The notes under the pieces were generated by a model. The model was not told the DNA's origin. It worked only from the letters and a program-made list of their open reading frames with translations, and ran no database searches. From the NCBI GenBank assembly GCA_035581425.1, contig DATJVP010000080.1, positions 1 through 32,896 of the forward strand: a stretch of DNA of 32,896 bases, given 5' to 3'. The number at the start of each line of letters is the position of its first letter. The first letter of the stretch is position 1. Shown one piece after another: positions 23,895 through 31,403 of the stretch. The stretch is from DASZHJ01 sp035581425. Its GTDB lineage: Bacteria; Pseudomonadota; Alphaproteobacteria; ATCC43930; CGMCC-115725. Both the position numbers and the translations under genes were made by a program.

Positions 23895-24638
23895 TTACGT
23901 GGCTCCCGTCTCGCCGGCGCTGCCGCCGAGGAAGAGATGGCCGATGCGGGGATCCCCGAGGATCGCCCGCGCTGCGTCCATGCGGCGGACGCGCCCCAGC
24001 TCCAGCACGATCCCGTCATCGGAGACCTCGAGCGCGCTCTTGGCGTTCTGCTCGACCATGAGGATGGTGACGCCGGAATTCCGGAGCGCGCGCACGATCG
24101 ACAGCACCTCGCGCGCGAGGATCGGCGAAAGGCCGATCGAAGGCTCGTCGATCAGGATGAGCTTCGGATCGAGCAGCAGGCCGCGCGCGATCTCCAGGAG
24201 CTTCTGCTCGCCGCCGCTGAGGGTCGAGGCCTGCGCGTCGGCCTTGGTGCGCAGCATCGGGAAGCGGCTCATCGCGGCTTCCATGCGCCCGCGCACCTCG
24301 CCGCGCTCGCGGAGCGCGGTCGCGCCCAGCTCCAGATTGTGCCGCACCGAGAGCTCTGGAAAGATGTTCCGCCCCTGCGGCACGTAGCAGATGCCGCGCT
24401 CCAGGAGCGCGCGCGGCTTCAGGTTGGTGATCTCCTCGCCCTCGAAGGCGACGCGTCCCGCGCGCACGGAGAGGAGCCCGAAGATCGCTTTGAACACCGT
24501 CGATTTGCCCGCGCCGTTCGGGCCGATGATGGTGGTGATGGCGCCGCGCCGGATCGCGAAGCTCGTCTCGTTGAGGATAGTCATCTTGCCGTAGCCGGCG
24601 ACGATGCCCTCGAGCTGCAGGATCGACTCAGTGGCCAA
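23895..24638 (-). CDS. livF: Branched-chain amino-acid-type ABC transporter ATPase LivF
   Basis: A 247-residue ATPase. Walker A GPNGAGKS (39–46), the signature LSGGE (140–144) and Walker B LILIDEP (about 160–166) are intact, and CYVPQGRNIFPELSV is the LivF-type Q-loop region. The start is a TTG at 24636–24638 inside the end of livG (11-base overlap); the next in-frame Met (GKM) would remove the first beta strand. It is the last gene of livHMGF. The unit powers import together with the binding protein encoded at 28656. Confidence 0.93.
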   Translation of the reverse strand: MATESILQLEGIVAGYGKMTILNETSFAIRRGAITTIIGPNGAGKSTVFKAIFGLLSVRAGRVAFEGEEITNLKPRALLERGICYVPQGRNIFPELSVRHNLELGATALRERGEVRGRMEAAMSRFPMLRTKADAQASTLSGGEQKLLEIARGLLLDPKLILIDEPSIGLSPILAREVLSIVRALRNSGVTILMVEQNAKSALEVSDDGIVLELGRVRRMDAARAILGDPRIGHLFLGGSAGETGAT

Positions 24639-25371
24639 GATAGGCCTCGATCACCTGGGGATCGGCGCGCACCGCCTCCGGCGCGCCCTCGCAGATGACG
24701 CGCCCCTGCGCCAGCACGATGATTCGCGTGCACAGCGACATCACGAAATCCATGTTGTGCTCGATGACCACGAAGGTCGCGCGCTGCTCGCGGTTGATGT
24801 CGCGCAGCCTTTCGCGCAAGGTCGCGAGCATGGTGAGGTTGACACCGCCCGCGGGCTCGTCGAGCAGCACGAGCCGCGGACCCGACATGAAGGCCATCGC
24901 GACGTCGAGCAGCTTCTGCTGCCCGTAGCTGAGCTCGCCCGCGAACTCGTCCGCGAGGTGCTGCAGGCGGAAGAACTCAATCATATTCTGCGCGGAAGGG
25001 CCGAGGCCTGCGTCGCCGGCGCCCAGGAGCCGCGCGAGCATGGAGCCCCGATGCTCCTGTCCTGCGAGGATCAGGTTCTCGCGCACGCTCAACTGCGGGA
25101 AGACCTGCAGCATCTGGAAAGTGCGGCTGACACCGAGACGATTGAGATCGCAAGGGCGCATCCCCGTGACCTCGCGCCCGTCGACCTGCACCGTCCCCGC
25201 GCTCGGCAAGAGCTGGCCCAGGATGCAGTCGAAGAGCGTGGATTTGCCGCTGCCGTTGGGGCCGATCACGCCGACGATCTCGCCCTCGTCGACACTGAGG
25301 GAGACGCCGTCCACGGCGGTAATGCCGCCGAAGCTTTTGCGGAGTTCGCTGACCTCGAGGACGGCGCTCAT
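24628..25371 (-). CDS. livG: Branched-chain amino-acid-type ABC transporter ATPase LivG
   Basis: A 247-residue ATPase with Walker A GPNGSGKS (37–44), signature LSYGQ (147–151) and Walker B RLVLLDEP (166–173). RTFQMLQVFPQLSVRENL is the LivG-specific Q-loop block, and the end PQVIEAYLGH is typical. LSYGQQKLL instead of LSGGQ is the usual LivG variant. The ATG overlaps the livM stop by four bases (ATGA). It forms the ATPase heterodimer with LivF. Confidence 0.94.
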   Translation of the reverse strand: MSAVLEVSELRKSFGGITAVDGVSLSVDEGEIVGVIGPNGSGKSTLFDCILGQLLPSAGTVQVDGREVTGMRPCDLNRLGVSRTFQMLQVFPQLSVRENLILAGQEHRGSMLARLLGAGDAGLGPSAQNMIEFFRLQHLADEFAGELSYGQQKLLDVAMAFMSGPRLVLLDEPAGGVNLTMLATLRERLRDINREQRATFVVIEHNMDFVMSLCTRIIVLAQGRVICEGAPEAVRADPQVIEAYLGH

Positions 25372-26345
25372 CGCCGCGCCTCCTTGCCGATGGCGAGCGG
25401 AGCGGAGCGGTTGAACGAGCGCACCGCCTTGTCGAAAAGGCCGAAGATGCCAGAGGGGCAGAACACCATCAGCACCATCACCAGCACGGCATAACAGATG
25501 AGGTAGAGGCCCTGCGTCATGCGCAACCATTCCGGCAGCAGCACCGCTACCATCGCGCCGAGGAGCGGCCCGAAGAAATAGCCGGAGCCGCCGACCACCA
25601 CCATCAGCAGCAACCCCAGCGAGTCCGCGAGGGTGAAGGAGGAGGGATCGACGAATTCCACCAGCGGCGCGAAGAAGACGCCGGCGATGCAGCCGAGCGC
25701 CGCTCCGAAGGCGAAGGCGAGGAGCGTGTATGAGCGGATGTCGACGCCGAGGCTCATCGCGCGGCGGGGATTCTCGCGGAGCGCCACGAAGGCGCGGCCC
25801 CAGGGCGAGCGGATCATCCACCAGGCACCCGCGAGCACGATCATCAATGCGCCCAGGCAAACGTAGTAGTAGGTGAGCGGCTTCGCTGTCGACCAGCCGA
25901 AAAAACTCGGGCGCGGGATGCGATTGATGCCGAAGACGCCGCCGGTGAGCCAGGCCTCGTTGCGGAAGACGAGATAGGCCATGGTCATGAAGGCGAGCGT
26001 CACGAAGGCGAGATAGTGGTGCTGCACGCGGAGCGCGGGATATCCGAGAAGCCATCCGACGCCGAAGCCGAGCCCGCCCGCGAGAAGTAGCGCAGACCAG
26101 AAGGGATAACCGTTCGTCGTGAGGATCGCCGTCGTATAGGCGCCGATCCCCAGGAAGGCCGCCTGCGCCAGCGAGATCTGCCCGGCATAGCCGAGGGTGA
26201 GGTTGAGGCCCACGGCCGCGATCGCCATCACGGCCCAGCGGCTCAGCAGGGCGATGCCGTAGGGCTTCAAGCTCTGCGGCAGCACGATGAGCGCCACGAG
26301 AACGCCGGCCGCCGCCACATAACCCCAGAGACGAAGGCCCGTCAC
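25368..26345 (-). CDS. livM: Branched-chain amino-acid-type ABC transporter permease LivM
   Basis: A 325-residue inner-membrane permease with about nine to ten hydrophobic segments. GLNLTLGYAGQISLAQAAFL is the LivM N-terminal signature, and VALRENPRRAMSLGVDIRSY is the cytoplasmic coupling loop that contacts the ATPases. GGSGYFFGPLLGAMV is the conserved C-terminal block. The start is GTG at 26343–26345, overlapping the livH stop by four bases; the long upstream extension of the same frame is the shadow of livH and was excluded. It pairs with LivH to form the channel. Confidence 0.94.
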   Translation of the reverse strand: MTGLRLWGYVAAAGVLVALIVLPQSLKPYGIALLSRWAVMAIAAVGLNLTLGYAGQISLAQAAFLGIGAYTTAILTTNGYPFWSALLLAGGLGFGVGWLLGYPALRVQHHYLAFVTLAFMTMAYLVFRNEAWLTGGVFGINRIPRPSFFGWSTAKPLTYYYVCLGALMIVLAGAWWMIRSPWGRAFVALRENPRRAMSLGVDIRSYTLLAFAFGAALGCIAGVFFAPLVEFVDPSSFTLADSLGLLLMVVVGGSGYFFGPLLGAMVAVLLPEWLRMTQGLYLICYAVLVMVLMVFCPSGIFGLFDKAVRSFNRSAPLAIGKEARR

Positions 26346-27220
26346 GTCGTGCGCTCCTCCGCCCGTCCGAGCAGTCCCTGCGGCCGGAACAGGATGATCG
26401 CGACGAGGAGCAGGAGCGGCACTGCGGTCCGGTACTGCGTCGAGACATAGACCGCCGTGAAGTTCTCCGCGATCCCCACGATGAAGCCGCCGACGATCGC
26501 GCCGCGAACCTGATTGAATCCCCCGACGATCGCCGCGGTGAAGGCAACGAGCCCGAGCCCCTCGCCGATGCTGTAGGTCGCGAGATAGACGGGCGTGATG
26601 AGATAGGCCGCGAGGCAGACCAGCGCCGCGTTGAGCAGGAAGGTGTAGAGGATCATCCGCTCGACATCGATGCCGAGGATCGCGGCGACGGTGCGGTTCT
26701 GCGCGGTCGCCTGCATACGCCGCCCGGTCTCGGTCCGGGCGAGGAAGAGCTGCAGCAGCGCCACCGCCGCGACGGCGACGGTGAGATTGATCAAGTCCTG
26801 CACCGAGAGGACGGCGCCGCCCAGGGGGATCGTGTCGCCGGAGATCAGCGCCGGAAAGCGCTGCGCCTCGCCGCTGTAGTAGTTCTTGACGACCTCTTTC
26901 GCGAGGATCGAGAGGCCTATGGTCGCGATGACCAGCGGCAGCACGCCGTGCTTCAGCAGGGGATCGACCAGGAGCCTCTTGAAAAGAAAGCCCAACAGAA
27001 GCAGCGAGCAGAAGAGGCCAAGCGCTAGCGCAGGCCATAGCGAGAAATCGAGGAACCGCATCGCTGCCAGCACGATGAAGGCCGGCACCATCACGAATTC
27101 GCCTTGCGCGAAATTTATGGTCTGCGAGGTCTGCCAGAGCAGCGTGAAGCCGATCGCCACCAGGGCGTAGGTCGCCCCGGTCGCGAGCCCGGACACCAGC
27201 AATTGCAGCAATCCGGCCAT
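26342..27220 (-). CDS. livH: Branched-chain amino-acid-type ABC transporter permease LivH
   Basis: A 292-residue inner-membrane permease. The N-terminus LLQLLVSGLATGATYALVAI with INFAQGEFVM is the LivH signature, and QNRTVAAILGIDVERMILYT is the cytoplasmic loop. ATG 27220 is preceded by GGGGAGG on the minus strand. It is the first gene of the livHMGF unit, transcribed away from the LVIVD propeller gene across a 135-base region with an inverted repeat next to its ribosome-binding site. The Liv/HAAT family takes up branched-chain amino acids but also amides, urea and aromatic acids in alphaproteobacteria, so the ligand is open. Confidence 0.94.
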   Translation of the reverse strand: MAGLLQLLVSGLATGATYALVAIGFTLLWQTSQTINFAQGEFVMVPAFIVLAAMRFLDFSLWPALALGLFCSLLLLGFLFKRLLVDPLLKHGVLPLVIATIGLSILAKEVVKNYYSGEAQRFPALISGDTIPLGGAVLSVQDLINLTVAVAAVALLQLFLARTETGRRMQATAQNRTVAAILGIDVERMILYTFLLNAALVCLAAYLITPVYLATYSIGEGLGLVAFTAAIVGGFNQVRGAIVGGFIVGIAENFTAVYVSTQYRTAVPLLLLVAIILFRPQGLLGRAEERTT

Positions 27221-27223
27221 TAA

Positions 27224-27250
27224 ACCGGCGCCTCCCCATGATCCGCCGGT
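27224..27250. promoter_or_regulatory. Inverted repeat in the livH/LVIVD divergent region
   Basis: ACCGGCG (27224–27230) and CGCCGGT (27244–27250) are perfect 7-bp inverted half-sites with 13 bases between them, so their centres are 20 bp apart, about two helical turns. The repeat overlaps the ribosome-binding region of livH and lies in the only promoter region between the two divergent units. It could be an operator or a leader hairpin; GC-rich DNA makes chance pairing fairly likely. Confidence 0.28.
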
Positions 27251-27355
27251 CTCGCGCGTTGGCGCGGACCGATCTCTATTCGAGGCGGATTATACCGTGC
27301 GAACGAATGTTTGTGTTGTAGGATCGCGGCTCGCCGGAGCGACGGGAGGGAGATC

Positions 27356-28579
27356 ATGCAAGCGGACGCCTCGAAGAACATCAAGTTCCTGAGCCATTCC
27401 GACCAGGGCGGGCATGCCGACGGTGTGCAGGTCATGGTCCATCGGGGCTATGCCTATATCGGCAACTCCTTCAGCATGGGCGTCACCGTGCTCGACGTCC
27501 GCGACCCCCGACACCCGAAGGCCGTGAACTTCCTGCCCTGCCCGCCCAACACGCGGCCCATTCATTTGCAGACCCACGACGACCTCCTGCTCGTGACCAA
27601 CCTCCCGAGCATCTGGACCATGCAGGCGCTCAGCGAGAAGGAATATTTCGGGGGCTCACCCGCGGACAAGCTCAAGGAGGCCGGGATCGAGTTCACGTCG
27701 GGGATCCGTATATACGACATCTCGAAGCCGGATCAACCGCGCGAGATCTCCTTCATGCCGATCGATGGCATCGGTCCGCATCGCATCTGGTACGTCGGCG
27801 GCCGCTACGCTTACATCTCCGCGCATTTCTGGGAATACACAGATCACATCTTCGCCTCCGTCGATGTCTCCGATCCGACCAAGCCTTTCGTCGCGGGGAA
27901 ATGGTGGATACCCGGCATGTGGCGCGGCGGCGGCGAGACGCCGAACTGGCCCAAGGGCCGGCGCTTCGCGATGCATCACGCGCTCGTCGCAGGAAATACC
28001 GCCTATGCCGCTTGGCGCGATGGCGGCCTTGTCGTCCTCGATGTGGGCGATCCGACGCGGCCGAAGCTCCTCGCGCACCGCAATCAGGATCCGCCCTTCG
28101 GCGGCGGAACGCATTCGCCGCTCCCGCTTCCCGACCGCAACCTCCTGGTGCTTGCGGACGAGGCCAATGCCGCCAATTGCAGCGCGGGCCTCCGCCACAT
28201 CTGGATGTTCGACATTCGCGAGCCCAGGAACCCCGTGAGCTTCGCGACCTTCCCCGTCCCCTCCGAGTCGGATTACTGCGCCAAGGGCGGCGTCTTCGGC
28301 TGCCACAATCTGCACGAGAACCGGCCCGGCACATTCCAGAGCTCGCGGATCATCTTCGCGACCTACTACAACGCGGGTGTGCGCGTCTTCGATATCGAGG
28401 ATCCCTTCCGTCCCCGCGAGATCGGCTACTACGTGCCGCCGAAGCCCGAGCGCATGATGGACCCGCGCCCCAACCGGCCGCAGGTGATCCAGTCTGCGGA
28501 CTGCTTCGTCGATCGCAACGGCGTCATGTACGTCACCGACACCAATGCGGGCCTTTACATACTGCAATACGAGGGCTGA
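27356..28579 (+). CDS. LVIVD-repeat beta-propeller protein with one His per blade, function unknown
   Basis: A 407-residue protein without a signal peptide, so probably cytoplasmic. GGGAGGGAG precedes ATG 27356. LVIVD-type repeats are clear: VTVLDVRDPRHP, IRIYDISKPDQP, FASVDVSDPTKP, LVVLDVGDPTRP, IWMFDIREPRNP and VRVFDIEDPFRP, with a final LYILQYEG, giving six to seven blades. A His precedes each blade's inner strand: H20, H70, H142, H207/H208, H253, H317/H320. In such a propeller these would face the central channel and could bind a metal, as in the copper-dependent selenium-binding-protein family; this is inference. It is divergent from livH and 76 bases upstream of the binding-protein gene, so it probably belongs to the same uptake and catabolism unit. 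Confidence 0.85.
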   Translation: MQADASKNIKFLSHSDQGGHADGVQVMVHRGYAYIGNSFSMGVTVLDVRDPRHPKAVNFLPCPPNTRPIHLQTHDDLLLVTNLPSIWTMQALSEKEYFGGSPADKLKEAGIEFTSGIRIYDISKPDQPREISFMPIDGIGPHRIWYVGGRYAYISAHFWEYTDHIFASVDVSDPTKPFVAGKWWIPGMWRGGGETPNWPKGRRFAMHHALVAGNTAYAAWRDGGLVVLDVGDPTRPKLLAHRNQDPPFGGGTHSPLPLPDRNLLVLADEANAANCSAGLRHIWMFDIREPRNPVSFATFPVPSESDYCAKGGVFGCHNLHENRPGTFQSSRIIFATYYNAGVRVFDIEDPFRPREIGYYVPPKPERMMDPRPNRPQVIQSADCFVDRNGVMYVTDTNAGLYILQYEG

Positions 28580-28655
28580 GCGAGGCGCTCGCCAGCGGCG
28601 TTGCGCTAATGCTATCGTCGCGTGAACACGGACCAAAAAAGACGAGGAGGAAGCG

Positions 28656-29801
28656 ATGTATCGGAGCCTGATTCTAGCGATCCTAGGAGCGGTTGCGTGG
28701 GCCGCGACACCGGCCTTGGCCGAGGACGTCAAGATCATCGACACCGCCGAGCTCTCGGGCCCCGGCGCACCCTCGGGCCTCAACTTCCAGAAGGGCGCCG
28801 ATTTGGCGGTGCAGGAGATCAACGCCGCCGGCGGCATTCTCGGCCGCAAGATCGTGATCTCGCACATCGACAACCAGAGCAATGCGGGCGTCGCCAAGAC
28901 CGTGGTCGCGAAGGCGATCGACGAGGATCCCTATGTGATCATCGGCCCGATCTTCTCGGGCGACGTCATGGTGACGATGGCGTCGGTCGACCAGGCGGGC
29001 ATTCCGCAGATCATGGGCGGCGAGGCGGCCCCGCTCACCGCGCAGGGCTATCACTACACCTTCCGCACCTCGCTCAGCCAAGCCGCGGCGATGCCCAAGC
29101 TTGCGGCCTACCTCGCCAATGACGTGAAGGTGAAGTCGCTCGCAGTCGTCTACGTCAACAACGACTACGGCAAGGGCGGCATGGGCGTGATGCTGCCGGA
29201 GCTCGAGAAGCGCGGCATCAAGGTGCTCGCGAACATCTCGACCGAGCAGGGACAGCTCGACTTCTCGAGCGTCGCCGTGACGATCGCGAAATCGGAGGCG
29301 GAGGCGGTCTTCATCTACATCAATGAGGAGGAATCGGCGCGCCTCCTCACCGAGCTCAAGAAGCTCGGCAACAAGAAGCCGCTCTTCGGCGAGACCGTTC
29401 TCATCAGCAACAAGGTGATCCAGCTCGCGGGCGACGCCGCCAATGGCGCCAAGGGCCACGTCGGGTTGAGCGCCGACGCGCCCAACCCGCTGATCCGCGC
29501 CTTCGCGGAGAAATTCAAGAAGGCCTACGGCTTCGACACCGACCACAACGGCATCAAGGGCTACTACGCGGTCTATGTCGTTAAGGCAATTACGGAGAAG
29601 ATCGGGAAGTTCGACCGCAAGCTCTTCGCGGAGACGCTCCGCCACGCGAGCCTCCTCGCCAAGGACTATCCGGGCATCCTGATCGATACGCGGTATTCCG
29701 AGAACGGCGACATCGACCGCGAGAGCTTCCTCGTGGAAGTGAAGGATGGGAAGCAGGTCGTGACGCAGGTGCTGCCGCCGGTCAACGGCCCGATCAAGTG
29801 A
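28656..29801 (+). CDS. Periplasmic binding protein of the Liv/HAAT ABC importer
   Basis: A 381-residue secreted binding protein of the Leu/Ile/Val family (type I periplasmic-binding fold). The signal peptide MYRSLILAILGAVAWAATPALA is followed by mature EDVKIIDTAELSGPGAPSG. INAAGGILGRKI, VIIGPIFSGDVMVTMASVDQ and VVYVNNDYGKGG are the usual family blocks. GAGGAGG stands five bases before the ATG. No other binding protein of this type is seen, and livHMGF is divergent close by, so this is its likely partner. The gene overlaps aroE by four bases (GTGA), suggesting that import and AroE are coordinated. The ligand is unknown; the overlap makes a hydroaromatic acid worth testing. Confidence 0.92.
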   Translation: MYRSLILAILGAVAWAATPALAEDVKIIDTAELSGPGAPSGLNFQKGADLAVQEINAAGGILGRKIVISHIDNQSNAGVAKTVVAKAIDEDPYVIIGPIFSGDVMVTMASVDQAGIPQIMGGEAAPLTAQGYHYTFRTSLSQAAAMPKLAAYLANDVKVKSLAVVYVNNDYGKGGMGVMLPELEKRGIKVLANISTEQGQLDFSSVAVTIAKSEAEAVFIYINEEESARLLTELKKLGNKKPLFGETVLISNKVIQLAGDAANGAKGHVGLSADAPNPLIRAFAEKFKKAYGFDTDHNGIKGYYAVYVVKAITEKIGKFDRKLFAETLRHASLLAKDYPGILIDTRYSENGDIDRESFLVEVKDGKQVVTQVLPPVNGPIK

Positions 29802-30643
29802 GCCACGGCGGAGGCGGATTTCGGCTCGCGGGCCTCATCGGTTGGCCCGTGAGCCACTCCCGCTCGCCGAGAATCCACAACTACTGGATCGAGCGTCACG
29901 GGCTGGTGGGCGCCTATGTGCCGTTGGCGGTGCGGCCAGACCGGCTCGCGGAGGCATTGCGGGGTCTCTCGGCTCTCGACTTCGCCGGCTGCAACGTCAC
30001 CATTCCGCACAAGGAGGCGGTGCTTCGCCTCGTCGACGAGGTCGATCCGATCGCGCGTCGCATCGGCGCCGTCAACACCGTCGTCGTGGGCGTGGATGGC
30101 AGGCTCGCGGGACGCAATACCGACGCCGTGGGCTTCATCGAGAGCTTGCGGGAGGCCGCTCCCTCCTGGCGTGCCGACCTCGGCCCGGCGGTGGTGATGG
30201 GCGCAGGCGGCGGCGCACGGGCGGTGGTGGCGAGCCTCGCGGAACGTGGCGCACGCGAGATTCGAGTTCTCAACCGGACGCCGGCTCGCGCCGCGGCGCT
30301 CGCGGCCGAATTCGGCGCGCCGGTCTCGGCCCTGCCCTGGGAGCGTCGCGCGGACGCCCTCTCGGATGCAGCACTCCTCGTCAACGCCACGAGCCAGGGC
30401 ATGCACGGGCAGCAGCCGCTCGAGCTCAGCCTCGATCGGCTCCCGACGCGCGCGCTCGTCTGCGACATTGTTTACATCCCGCTGGAGACGCCGCTCCTCG
30501 CCACCGCGCGCGGGCGCGGCAATCCGACGGTGGGCGGGCTCGGCATGCTCCTCTATCAAGCCCGCGCCGCCTTCGAATCTTGGTTCGGTGTCCTTCCTGA
30601 GGTCACGCCCGAGCTTCGCCGGATGATCGAGGCGACGATCTAG
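29798..30643 (+). CDS. aroE: Shikimate dehydrogenase (AroE family)
   Basis: A 281-residue NAD(P)-dependent dehydrogenase of normal length. The shikimate-binding SHSRSP (19–24), the catalytic Lys in NVTIPHK (K72) and Asp in NTDAVGF (D109) are present, as are the nucleotide-binding GAGGGARA and the NRTPARA segment, whose NRT is usual for NADP-preferring AroE. It interconverts 3-dehydroshikimate and shikimate. The start is GTG 29798, overlapping the binding-protein stop. Because it lies in an importer operon and not with aromatic biosynthesis genes, it may be a catabolic paralogue for imported shikimate or quinate; the alternative is that it is simply the housekeeping aroE. Confidence 0.9.
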   Translation: MSHGGGGFRLAGLIGWPVSHSRSPRIHNYWIERHGLVGAYVPLAVRPDRLAEALRGLSALDFAGCNVTIPHKEAVLRLVDEVDPIARRIGAVNTVVVGVDGRLAGRNTDAVGFIESLREAAPSWRADLGPAVVMGAGGGARAVVASLAERGAREIRVLNRTPARAAALAAEFGAPVSALPWERRADALSDAALLVNATSQGMHGQQPLELSLDRLPTRALVCDIVYIPLETPLLATARGRGNPTVGGLGMLLYQARAAFESWFGVLPEVTPELRRMIEATI

Positions 30644-30653
30644 ACGGCCGCCC

Positions 30654-31403
30654 ATGAGCTGGGGGATCGCCGCTTACTCGCTTGCTTGCATCTTCGGCGC
30701 CGCCATCGTCCGGGGCTACAGCGGCTTCGGCTTCTCGCTGCTCGCGATCACCTCGTTGTCGCTCGCGCTCCCGCTTGCCAGCATCATTCCGTCGGTATTC
30801 ATGATGGAGGTCGCCGCAAGCCTCAGCCTGATGCCGAGCGTCTGGCGGGACGTCCATTGGAAGGCGCTCATCCTGCTTTGGCTCGGTTGCGCGCTCGGGA
30901 CGCCCCTTGGCGTCCACTTCCTCGCGGCCGTTCCGGCGGCGCCGATGCAGATCGCCCTCGGGGTCGCGGTGCTCGCCGCGGCGGCCTTGCTCGGAAGCGG
31001 CTATGTCCGCAAATCCATGCCGACCGGCGGCGAGACCATTCTCACCGGCGGCATCGCAGGCCTACTGAACGGCGCCTTCGGGATCGTCGCGCCGCCCGTC
31101 GTGGTCTTTTTCTTTGGCTCGCCCGCCGGGGCCGCGATCAGCCGAGCCTCCCTCATTGCCTTCTTCATCGGCACCGACGGCATCGGGTTGGCGTATTTGG
31201 CGCGCGAGGGATTGGTGACGAGCGACGGGCTCTACTTCTTTCTGATGCTTCTCCCTATGCTCCTCGCGGGCCAATGGCTCGGAGCGCGGAGCTTCCGGAA
31301 ATCCGACCCCGCGAAGTTCCGCCGCTGGGCGCTCATGACACTGTGCGCCTTGGCGCTCCTCACCGGGTTTCAGGGCGCGCTCGCATTGGCAGGCGCCAGC
31401 TAG
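30654..31403 (+). CDS. TauE/SafE (sulfite exporter family) membrane permease
   Basis: A 249-residue inner-membrane protein with about eight hydrophobic segments. RGYSGFGFSLLAITSLSLAL in the first helix pair and GGIAGLLNGAFGIVAPPVVV in the middle are the duplicated glycine-rich blocks of the TauE/SafE family. Members export sulfite, sulfoacetate or other organic anions. It starts 10 bases after aroE, so it is probably the last gene of the LVIVD–binding protein–aroE unit and may move an organic acid related to it. Its stop overlaps that of the convergent M81 gene by four bases. The direction and substrate are not known. Confidence 0.87.
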   Translation: MSWGIAAYSLACIFGAAIVRGYSGFGFSLLAITSLSLALPLASIIPSVFMMEVAASLSLMPSVWRDVHWKALILLWLGCALGTPLGVHFLAAVPAAPMQIALGVAVLAAAALLGSGYVRKSMPTGGETILTGGIAGLLNGAFGIVAPPVVVFFFGSPAGAAISRASLIAFFIGTDGIGLAYLAREGLVTSDGLYFFLMLLPMLLAGQWLGARSFRKSDPAKFRRWALMTLCALALLTGFQGALALAGAS

